Positions 1 through 12,000 of a stretch of 64,000 nt of DNA are shown one piece after another (within the stretch, counting starts at the first letter, position 1; every line of letters starts with the position of its first letter). Position numbers and translations under genes: made by a program. The stretch is from Apostichopus japonicus. Its lineage: Eukaryota > Echinodermata > Holothuroidea > Aspidochirotida > Stichopodidae. The notes under the pieces were generated by a model. That model was not told where the DNA came from. It made no database searches and worked only from the letters and a program-made list of their open reading frames with translations. The DNA lies in NCBI RefSeq assembly GCF_037975245.1, contig NC_092579.1, positions 29,661,666-29,725,665 on the forward strand, in the 5' to 3' direction.

Positions 1-2916
1 TTTCTAAACTACATGGTAAACAGATTCACTTACACAATCAACGTGAATTTCTTGGAAACATAAAAATGAGCCAGTCATGAAATCGTTTACGAGGTGTCGC
101 TCTACTTGTAACAGAAAGTGGAACTGATATTGAAACACTGATGCATCAGGAATTTTATTATTTACTGTACAATTGAAAATGAAATACTTTGCATATAGTA
201 TGAAAAAGTTTATCAGGTACTTAATTACAAATAAAATCCCCAAAATTTATATGTGAACCATATTCAGTCCTCCATTGAACTTTTCGATTCATTAACACCG
301 ACCTTTTTATATTAATGGGCTCATTTGACCAAACAAATTTGTAGATAAGCATATCTAACTGTCGGAAGAAAATGTGTTTGGGTGTCAGGTTATATGGACA
401 ATAAATGGGTTAGCTGAGAAATAGCAAACAATTTTTATAATTCACACTTTAACCGATCGGTACCTGGTTGCTGGATGGCCAGAGATTCAAAAGATTTTTG
501 ATACGAGAAAGTTTCGGTAAATAATATAACCCAAAAAAGTGTTCTTGATAATGCGTGAAGTGATTCCTAGGAACGTAAATCAACCGACCCACCAACCCAC
601 CGACCCACCGACCCAACGACAGACTAAACTAAAGCAGCTTTCTTAGTTTATTTGGCAATTTGCTCAAATATGTCAAGTATCTGACTCAATACAAGACACT
701 CTGCAGTTTCCAACCAAGTGAAGGCTCAAAATTTTATCCAGGGTGACGCTTTCAGTTCCAACATAAGAGCAAGTGAAAATGTAATAAACTAAATGTCTCA
801 TCACCTATAAAACCTTTGATCGCAAGTAATTAAGTACTAGTGTTACACACAAGTACCCTCTTGGGTGGACAAGGGCCATTGAAAGTAGCTAGAACCATTT
901 CGAAATATCGATATCAGCTTTTGACTCCTTAGGTTAATTATTAACGTCAACAATCATTCTTCCTACATGTTTTGGTCTACGTCTGTTTCAAGTGCCTTTG
1001 AAGGGAAGAGTTGGAGCGATCTAATAAAAGTTGCTGTTCTTTTATCATCACAGAGTTATAAATATGTTTATTGCTGCTAAAAAAAAAAAAAAAAACCCCA
1101 ACAGGATACATTGCGATATCCAAAGATGTAAACAGGTTAGCAAGTTTTAAGTTGAATAACAATGTCTTTGTCGATATTGCCATTGAGAATTTTGCTTACT
1201 GATAATTCATACAGTGTGAAGGATGTCAAATGAAAATCATCGATTTGACATATCTGATTCCATTCCGTGAGCTGAACGGAGCAGGGTTGCCAGTTTTTGT
1301 GTGATGCAACCGGCTAAATCAGTGGCCAAAATCAAGTAGACAAAAATGCCAAGTATGAATTTGCTGTTATTGTCTGACAGTTGACCCAGTATATAGGTTT
1401 GGGTTCTCTTTAATAGATGAACATGATAAAGAAATTCTGACTTTGTTATTAATGCGTCGGTCCGATTCAGACTGAAAAAAAATTGTATTATTAAAATTGT
1501 GGAAATCCGTTTCCTTGTGTGGAATAAAAAATTTTCAGCTACTAATTCTCTCAGAATTAAGAGTCTGTGCCAGGACATTTTATATTCCTCTGGCCAATGA
1601 AATTGAAATGCTGTATTCGTTATTCTTGGCAATTTAAAACTGCCACACTGGCAATCATGAGCTGAAGTCTTTCATTGGAATGTATCAAATATGTTTACAA
1701 ATCATAATTCAATGAAAAACACATGGTAAAAATTCATTACTTGACCAATCATCTTGGGTATAAAATGCAAAATGGTACAATTGAATTATGCAGACAAACA
1801 TGTAAGCAGGGTTTCAGTTGTTAATAACCCCTAAAATGCAGAGTACCGCTATCAACTGCACACCACCAACCTAATTTAAAGTCTCAATACGTGTTTGCTG
1901 ATGAATTTCGGAAAACAAACTTCCGAAGCAGATTCAATGTTTCTTATTCGAAATGCACTCTGACCAGGTGGGTTTAATTGAGAAAAGCTGTCGCCATCGA
2001 AAGAAAGAAATTTATTTTCTGTTGCCCTTATAACACGAACGATTTACTGTAAAATCACTGCGACCGCCCATATCAACATGTAATTCACAAATGTAACCTA
2101 TACAGACTTGTACCGTCCACTTTTTTTACCCAATTCCACAGAGCAAATGTCTGAAAACACCTGTTTATTCAGCTTTCGTAAGACCAAAAGAAAGATACTA
2201 TTCAAGAGAGAAAACCTAATACAGGCTAGCCACCAAAGTGAAAGTAGTCCTAGGCCTAACGGTCGTAAACAAAACAGAGAGATTTGATTGGCGCATGATC
2301 TGTTGGGCTGGGCTTGCAAATTTTGATCGAAGTTTGTAGAATCTACGAACTCGTTAATAAATCTGGCAAATTTTCTTCAGAATGTTTAAAGACAGATAAC
2401 TCAATAAAAAATAATGAATATCAATATGAAAATTGCATAGAACGGTATCTTTTTCACTGAGCTTTTAGGGCAGTAAGCTGGAAAGGTCGAAGTTTAAATT
2501 TGACAAACACACATTGAGACTTTAAGTGCAAGTAATTTTCAGACCAAAGAAACACAGGAGTTACTTTGTTCATAGAAAAGAAAGGAGACTTGGTGTGTAT
2601 TATTAAACTCTTCTATAAACTGTGGAGCCAAAGATTCTAAACCCAACCAGCCCACCAAAATATTATTATTAATAGAGACCCCAAAAATATCTAACAAGGT
2701 GACGAAAGGCTAGAACATAACGCATAATTTCCTTTATTGAATCCCTGAGTAACATATTTACCATATCCAATCCTCCAATGTATTACTATAAATTCATATT
2801 TTAATTTACAGATGTAGTAGACAAAAAAACACAACAACAACAACAAACAACAAACAAACAAAACAAAACAAAACCTGAAGAAGCTGTGAATTAACTTTGT
2901 TATATTCAATTTTTAC
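1..2916. other. Presumed VPS35L intron, no gene seen
   Basis: No exon with family similarity was found here on either strand. Visible features are a short CCGACCCA-type tandem run near 588-625, a poly-A run near 1080, and an AAC/AAAC-rich simple repeat near 2824-2876. The open frames present (for example 1237-1632 on the minus strand) look like AT-rich chance frames. Confidence 0.5.
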
Positions 2917-3031
2917 CTTGACTGAGGGCTTGGTTTAATAGGGCCACCTGTCCAGACACCAGGTACAACTTCAAGCGTTCAAAGATCCCGCTGATGGAAG
3001 GTATTGTAATGAAACTGTATGCTGCACATGC
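2917..3031 (-). CDS. VPS35L: VPS35L exon f (most 3' found)
   Basis: This 115-bp exon follows acceptor tttctag and precedes donor gtaaaa. It holds 38 codons plus one base, reading [20 protein letters not shown] and ending [13 protein letters not shown]. In VPS35L this is followed by a conserved segment on further exons, which are not visible between 1 and 2916 and presumably lie outside the window. Confidence 0.9.
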
Positions 3032-6000
3032 CTAGAAACATGACAGTTAGAAAAAGAAAAAAATTAGTCATTGAGGGAAACAAAATTATAATTCCCTTTG
3101 CATTCTTTTAAACCCCTATAAAACTTCTCTTACTCAAACTACTTTTTTCAGTTTGGTTCAGCCTGAAGATCCTGATTGGGTTCAAAAACATCAGTCATTC
3201 CAGTCCTTTCTATTTAAGATTAAGCTACTTATCATTAAATTTCAAGTACTGTTTTTACTTCATATTTCTTTTGTTCTCTCTCTATTAATAGATTAATCAT
3301 TTATATTGACCTTAATCTAACGTTGACTTTACAAGACCTAGTCTATTAAAACTACCAGAGTGTGATTAATTCTCTATAAATATCTGCTTGTCATTCAATC
3401 AACCTCGACAAAGAAAACGCTATTATTTAAGTTATAAAGCCGATTGAAGCGTTTTCTCAACGACGAGCCAGAACGACTATAGTCAGCGTTGATATAGTCT
3501 ACGAAAAAACACTTGATATCCTGTAATTTTGAAAGTATCCTTCATAAGCACTTTGTATAAAGCACTCACAATGTCGAGAGGTTTTCTTCATGTTTCATGA
3601 AACTTACAACAGCAATTCATGCACAAGAATGAAAAAACAGGCTCACCCATAGCCAAGATCATTTTTATGAAGTCTTGTAGCGTTTAACAAAACATGCCAA
3701 AATCCATTGATTTTTCAGTCATGCCATTGTTCACTAAATGTGAATCGTGTCCTTTGAAAAGGGGTTGCAGCAGGCTTTATTCTCAATCACTACTACTGTT
3801 TGTCAAAATAAAAAAAAGTGCTTGCTTTAGCTTCACCTTTCTTGGAGTAAAGGCAACACTACAGTATGGATCATTCTTTGTACTATTGAAAACTTTGTTG
3901 TTGGTCGTATGAAATGTCAGGAAGAAAATAAGAGTCTCCAAATTGAACAGGTTTTAAACTGCACCTTTATGAATATACCTTTCTGGCTATACCCTCAACT
4001 CCGACTACACAATTCTGACTACACCATTCGAACTGTACCATTCTGAATTTGTCATACTGACTACTACCCTTTTGAATATATCCTTCTGATTATGCCACTC
4101 TTACTGGACCCTTCTGACAACACCCTCATGACTACACTCTTCTGACTACACCCTTCTGACTACACCATACTGACTGTACAATTTTGTCTATGCCCTTCTG
4201 ACTATATCCTTTGAACTATACCATTTCTGACTATTGCATTTTGACTATACCATTCTGACTACACCATTCTGTCTATGCCTTTCTGACTATATCCTTCTAA
4301 CTACACCATTCTGACTATACCATTCAGACTATATCCTTCTGACTACACCCTTCTGACTATATCCTTTGAACTATACCATTTCTGACTATTGCCTTTTGAC
4401 TATACAGTTCTGACTATATCGTTCTGACTGCACGATTCCGACTTCACCATTCTGACTACCCTTCCCCAAACTGCAGCTTGACATATGATTGCCATCAAGG
4501 GCGTAGGAACCGGGGGGGGGGGGCTGGGGGGGGCGCCAGCCCCCCAGTGAAAAATATGGAGGGGCGGAAGTATCATTCCGCCCCTCCGCTTCGCAAGTCA
4601 GAAAACCCCTTTCTCATTTCCCAAAAAATCCCATTTGGAGCACCAAATTGCATCTAAGGCCAGGTGAAAATGCAAAATTATATACAGAATGGAGTGGGTG
4701 GGTTGAAGTGTGTTATATTGCACCAAATTGCATCTGAGGCCACCTGGAAATGCAAAGAAAAATCAAAAAAATACCCCCTCCCCTTAGACCCCTCCCCCAG
4801 GCCGGCCATCAGTCTTCAGCCCCCCCACTCAAAAGCACTTTCCTACGCCACTGATCGCCATAGAAACCTTTATTTCCAGATATATGTACCTGACAAAGTT
4901 AAGTTGGCAAGCTCTGTGTTTGAAATAAAGCTGCACTTATATTAACACAGAGCGGACAAACCATAAAAACGAACTGTCATTACCCGGACAAAAGCTGCAG
5001 TCTTCCGTGAGTGGTTACCTTTCATTACTGATCGAGTCTCTGCTGCAAGTTGATTGACGCACTGCAACCGGGAATATGGAAATTAAAACAAAAGAAGAAG
5101 AGTAAAAAAGTGATCATTCTCTATTAAATGGCCTCAAACAGAAACAAGACAAACCAAACACTGATAGCTGGCCACAGTTTGCCAACTCTCACATGTTTCT
5201 TGGTGATGCTCTTTCATGTTAAAGTTGATTTTGTTGTTGTTGACAGGGATGAAACTGTTTAATACTAACAATAAATAAACATCTATAAAATGTCAGTGAG
5301 ATTTAAAACCTTAGAACGACAGTATGCAGGCCAATGTCAAACTGTCATCATACTTTCGTTTTTTATTTGCAATTTCAATTGCCTGTGAAAATAGCTGTCG
5401 AAATCAAGATTTCAAACGAAGAAAAGTTTGGAGAATTTCTTCGCATGATTTGTCAAAGGTGAGGATGTATAGTGACCATATTTTGTAGAACACTTGTGAA
5501 AGGAAATTTATCCTGCTGGTTTTCACTGACAAATAAGAAAACTGTGTTTTAATCTAATATATGTAAAGAACGTTTCTAATATCATATATTTGAATACATA
5601 GAGAGCCATTGATTATTCAAAATTATTCAAATTCAGCGCCAGTTTCAACTTCAGACTTCAGCTCTTGTAAAGGTTAAAATTGTCATACTTACACTAAGTA
5701 CCATCAAGTGGATAACTAACAGCACCAGGACTTTGGATTTCTCTTTGAAATGATCCTCTAATATCTTTCATCAAATTTGTCATTTTTTTTTAAATTTGTT
5801 TTGTTTGATTAATTCTATGGTTCACATTTGATGTGGTACCATAAATTAATTATAATTTTGATTTTATCAAGCTGTATGGTCTTTTTGGTGAAAAAATAAT
5901 AATAAAAAAACAAAAAAACATTTGAAAATGTGCCCTTAATAACACTGCCATAACAGTTTACCCGCCTCGGGCAATCAAATAGGCTCTCGCCTTAGATCGC

Positions 6001-9000
6001 AGGAAATTTGAGCTGTGCAAGTAACTTTTCCAAACTCGTCTCCTTTGGCGAATCGATTTACATAACAAACAGGCTGATGTTCCATATTAATCACCTTGAA
6101 AGGTGAAGATCGGGCAGTGGCGAAAATGAACGGCCGGGTCTTACTAAAAGGACAGATTTTTCACAAAGATATTGACGTGTGCGTAGGAGGAGTCTGCTAA
6201 ACTTTACCTGAACCAGGGCAATCAGAACAGTATCCAGGTTGCTGAAACTACCTCTGGCCTCCACGTAGAAACTTAACTGCTGCTCTAGGTCACGGCCAAA
6301 TGAAATCTACATTTCAGAGAAAACGAAGAAAAATTACAGGCACTGCGTGATCGATACCGTTACCCGTTCAGCTAAATAATCGAATAACTGCTGATGATTT
6401 TGATCGTTCGTGGTTTCTTCTTACTTCTGTTTCACTCAATTTTCACTCAATTATCCAAAAATTGAAATGTAAAACTGCTTTGTAATAACATGTTGTCTTC
6501 TCACGCAATGGGCAAAATAAGCTTCACATGTAAGTAAATCGGGTACAATACCCACTCTGGCAAGGAGACTGTGGTTCACTTGTTAATATTTACTGAAAAT
6601 TTACAACACTATAATTCAACAACAAATTGAGGGACACAAGTGTTCTCTCCATTTTTATAGAGAACTTAGCCCCTTAATAAAGCTCAAATTAATAGGTCTG
6701 CAAATGTATTCAAACACCACAAAGTGAAAGTATTAACTGCAACAAACTTCAGGCCCCCCCACCCCCACCCTAATGATGACAATATATATGGCTGAATAGT
6801 ACTTTGACCAATTTTATAAGTTGACCGTTATTGATTTCAAGTGCTCAGCAAGGTTCTTGTGTTGAATGAGGACTGACACATTATCAACTATCAATTTGAG
6901 ATAAGGCTTTGCTACTAGGAATTTGGGTTTTCAGACTTTCAGTTCTTTGACCTCTGTGGACCAATGACTTTCACAGATTAAAAAGGATTTCTTGTACTCA
7001 CCAGAGGAGAAATGGGGTGGGGAGGGGAGGGGGGAGTGGTGGATCTACATACACAGAATGAAGTTCAACCAAGGTGCACTTTTTGAACCTAAAAATAGCA
7101 CTCCCATAGATAAACATTTTAAAATATCAGAAGGCCAAAATATATTAACATAAAGCAGCTGATTAACAAGGAATATTTCATTTTTCTTTTTATGATTTAA
7201 ACCAAATGTTTTAACAAACTCTTAAATTCCAATCTATAACTTGTGTCCAACAACCAGGTATCTATATATATATATTGAAACTAATTTTCTTTCGACATCA
7301 ATGTTGTTCTTATGTTTTCTAATGTTAATTATTTATATCCTTATCAGCAAAAACCTAGTTTATCAAAGCAATGCTATCTTGCAGATATTGTTCGTGCTTA
7401 TATCTCAAACAGAGACGAACAATCCCCCCCCCCCAAAAATAATCAAAACAAAACAAAAACATCTTGTTAATCATAGGTACTATATCTGAAAAGTTTAATA
7501 TAATTGTGTTGTGAGTGACAAGACTGTTTCTCCATAGAACACATTGTAAAATTCAATCACAAAGTATCTTCTTTGATAGTTAGCCTAAGTTTTAAACATA
7601 ATACTCTAGCCTTATTTAATTTATATTTGTTTTTTTTTGGCACATCGTGGTAAAAGGTGTCTTGGAAGATGGTTCAACAGTGTATCACCCAAGAACAGTA
7701 ACACCAAAACACAGCTTAAAGCAACATTTTGCGTCCTTTTCTATGGTTTTTCTCAACCTCACTGATTCCACGATGCCATAACGACATACATAACTAGCAT
7801 ATCTATTCAAATCTTACTTCAAATGGTGGCATAAAAGTCGAAAAATTTACAACTTTCAACTTTGTTTTTCTCGAAGATATTTTCAATAGAGAACCAAAAT
7901 TAACCTTGCCCATAATATGAATATTTAAAAGCTACGAATGTCAATGGCCAATACGTAATACAACACCATGCTTGATTTGTGTAGATTGTCTATGGCAGTT
8001 GTACCATGGGAGCTGTTAGAGTCCAGCTCGCTGGTTGTACCAATAAGTTACCAACTCGACGTTTTGAATCTATTTTTAGCAACGGCTCATTACTAAACCT
8101 GCATCTCTGATTGGTTGAATTCAAACTAGTGGGTTGGGGGAACTGTATGCGATTAATATTAAATGTGTAATTTGTTGGAGGACACTTTTCTCATTATCTG
8201 CAAATGTCCTTAATTACTCACCAATTTTGGCAGGGAAAAACTATCTTAGTTTGCTGTTTTGTGATTGATATATGTAAAAAACTCAATGGACTTGTCAAAA
8301 AAGTGGAAAAAGGTGACAAAACGCAAAATGCTGCTTTAAGTACTCAGGATTACCGGCCTAATTAAGTGATATATTTCGATCAGAACGGTAGATATCCGAA
8401 CAAACGGCTAGCAGAGATGGGAAGTTAACTGAGAGTGGTGGGGGGGGGCAAAAATCACTCAATCGAATGTCATATGAGCCGCAATTTAAGTTGTATCCTG
8501 ACTCAATAACATTGATCACCCACTGTTCAAAGTGAGTGCAGCTAATATGATATCATAAAATTAATTCATACAAAACTAGAAACTAACCAACAATTTACGA
8601 TTCAGATTAAGCCAGACACTCACAGTAAACTACTATCTCTAGTACCACTGAATACACGACTGTCCCACATTAACTTCAAAAGCCTTCAGTACGGTACAAA
8701 ACTCACTTCAAACCCCTTCACATTTTGCACACTTAAAGTAAAAGTTTAGATATGATGAATCCTGAAGGTATATTTACTGTTCTAATTAGGTATTTATTCG
8801 TGAAGGTTATAACTCATTAACGCTTAAGTGGTAGGTAGATAATACTTGTCTGAAGTGTAGAAAGTAATTTAATTTGAACATAAAGGGAAAAAAACATGTC
8901 CAACATTTCAAAGATAAAGTCAAATTTAAAAGTAATGAAAACCATTCCTGCTTTCGTAAAAACAGCCAATCTCTCTCTCCCCCCCCCCCACATATGCAGA

Positions 9001-12000
9001 AAACACAAACTTGACACCCATCACAAGCAAACCCTGCTACACTTCTGTTGGGTTCACTGGCGGATCCAAGGGGGGGCCAAAGGGGGCCATGGCCCCCCCA
9101 AAGGTGAGCCAAAAAGTGTTTCCGAACATCCGCTAAATCATATGATTGGAAATTAAAAAAATCGAGAGGAATAACAGTGGTAGACTAGTCTAAACCTTTT
9201 CGTTTTCTGGTTTAAAATTAAATGTATGAGCATGAGGATTTACAGTTTATCACCATTTTGCAGTTACAGGCTGGTTGTAAGAAATTTATAACCTATGAGA
9301 AATAAAACTTCTTGAGAAAGATGATCCCAACTTTGTTTTATAAATATTTTAGAAAATTACACCTGGGAAACATTTTTTTTAGAAGTAAATGAACATCATC
9401 ATTGTACACTTTTGTCGCACCAAATTGCATCTGAGGGTATTCAGCAATAGAAGATTTTCCAAAGGGGAGGGGGGCACCCCTCCCCTTAGACCCCTCCCCC
9501 ATATCACTCCTAATGCCACTTTGGCCCCTCCCAAACAAAGGCCCTGGATCCGCCAGTGGTTGGGTTGGGACTGTTAAAATAACTCTCCCCTCCACCTCCC
9601 CCCCCACCCCCGGGTTCCTTCTCAGATCCATGAATGGGAACTTTGAGGGTGAAGATATCAGAAGAAGTGAGTCTTGTCAGCTTTTTGACTACTTGTAGGA
9701 ATTCATTCTTGTGAATAGAAAATGTTTAAAATTCAAAAGTTCACTTTCCGGGAACTTATTGCTAAAAATAGTTGTTTTCTTTGCTAGACAGTACACTGCT
9801 CCTTTAGCTCAAGTGCTATTTGATAGCACAAGCATTACAACAATCCATCAGTTTTTTCTGAGCTGAGACATTTTTTCAGAGCGGTACAATAGCTTATTCA
9901 TGTTACTACAACCAAAGATCAGTAGTTCGTTTTCCTCGTCAATCAAACTCTCTTTTGTAAAACTTGTTCTTTCGTTCATACCTTTCTAACGAATCCTGCT
10001 ATAAGATGACCAATCACTCTCCTTTCATCGTCCAGAGTTAAGGCACTGCAAAACAAAGAAATAAAAAAAACAGACTTTTACTTTCATTCAGTCCATGAAA
10101 ACCACTTTCAGATAATGAAAAACAATTTGAAGTACAGTGTCATCAAAAAAAAAAATCAGTAATTTATTTGTTTTCAATGAAGCTATTATTATGTCATTTT
10201 GAAAGAAAATCACACTATGAAACTTTCAAACCATACACACTGTTTGATAACTTGACAGGGGAATAAAAAAAAATTTGCTTACACAATATCCATAGTAGTT
10301 TAATTTTTAGGGGAAGGGGGAGAGCGGGGATGGGGGGGGGAGTGGAGGGGGGATAGAACTGAGATCATGATGACAAATTATTTCATGTCCTGTCTCTTGT
10401 CATTTGTACAGTATATCTGATACAAGGGTACATGCAACCAGTGCATGAAGAAATATCCATGTGACTTTAATTGCTGTGTTCTTATTAACTTCCTAATTGT
10501 TGATAGCCAGTGTGCGGTCTGTTCCCCCCTTGGAGGATCCAATATGGACATAAATGAAAAAGTGCGGTGAGACACTCTTAACTTTCTTGTAACAGACTGT
10601 TGAGGAAGTTATTATTTTTGCTAGTTAAAGATTTCTCCATACTCAATACACTGCGCAGAACATTACATGATTGTACTCTTCCGCGCTTCCCCCCGTGATA
10701 TCACAAAAACTATTACGTGATAGTATTTGTTACCAATTTCTACCCCTTTGGAGATGGAAAATGGAAGGGGAGTTGGGTTTACTTAACATTAGAAGTTTTA
10801 CATTATAAAAAGTCAATTATACATGTACCTTGACATTTAAGTACTAACAGGTATTTATCTTAACTATTTAATATTAGAAACTATAATTGTTCATGTGACA
10901 ATTTCATAAAGCATTGTATAGTATGAAAGTACACGTTTATCGCATTGTCTGTTTTTTTTTTTGTCTCGGAGGTTTGAGCTGTATTAAGATTATGATACAG
11001 TTTTCACTATGTATTGCAAAAAAAAGGAAGAAATTCTAACAAAAGAAAATCAAAATCATCAACTTATGGTTATTATGAAAAGGAAACATGCAAAGTTGAA
11101 ACATTGTAACAATTACAAACACATTTAAGATTACTTCTATCAGATGGCATTAGTTTTAAAGTTTCATTTTGCAAAGAATTCTTCTTAACCGAGACACCAG
11201 GTAATATATCATCTTATCAAGTCAAAATTCAATAAACGGATGATATCTTACTCAATGGAATCATGCATCACTTTACAAATAAAGATTGCTGCATTCACGA
11301 TGACTGGATCATGGGTAGGTTCAATCTGGTATCTGGAGAAAAATAAAATAAAGAATTATTGATAAATAATATGATTCAAAAGGAGAGTCAAACTGCAAAT
11401 GTTACAATTTTTTATTTGAAAAGTTTAAACCCGAAAACCTTACTGTCAGGCTTTAAATTATATAAACACAAAAACATGATGCTGTTTAAAGGAGAACGAA
11501 TTCAAGAAAGTTAACATAACTACTTCAAGACAAATATCATCATTGAAAAGTTTTCATTCCTGTTGAGTAATGTCTCTCTAGTTCAGCCCAATAATATAGT
11601 AAGAGGATGACAGCCAGGTATCATTCTGCTGTGCAATTAAGTTAACGAAAAACAAACAACCATCAATAAAAGTCCTTGCTCATTGTTGTTTTGACAGAAA
11701 GAGCAGGCAGGACAGGCTGGGTAGACTGAGGGTAGACTGAGAGGGTAGGCAAGGCAGACAGGGTAAACTGAGGGTAGGCAAGGAAGACAGGGTACACTGA
11801 GGGTACAGTAGGCAAAGCAGGCAGGGTAGACTGAGGAAAGGCAAGGTAGACTGAGGGTAGGCAAGGTGGCCTGAGGGTAGACTGAGGGTAGGCAAGGTAG
11901 ACTGAGGGTAGACTGTGGGAAGGCAAGGCAGGCAGAGTAGACTGAGGGAAGGCAAGGTGGACTGAGGGTAGACTGAGGGTAGGCAAGGTAGACTGAGGGT

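Larger units (their letters stand above)
3032..4983. other. VPS35L intron
   Basis: This intron holds a degenerate minisatellite (about 3960-4470) and a hAT-like MITE (4496-4853). Nothing else was recognised. Confidence 0.75.
6307..9981. other. VPS35L intron with two inserted elements
   Basis: This intron carries a TA/TTAA-target MITE (7720-8335), a hAT-like MITE (9055-9558), G-rich runs near 7010-7040 and a short TA run near 7260. No coding exon was recognised. Confidence 0.75.

Noticed and set aside
1237-1632. Minus-strand 131-codon frame
   Set aside because: No VPS35L similarity, no signal or domain, and no splice-compatible phase; probably a chance frame in intron sequence.
4664-4945. 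Plus-strand 93-codon frame, and similar frames at 9338-9631
   Set aside because: They lie largely within MITEs that encode no transposase.
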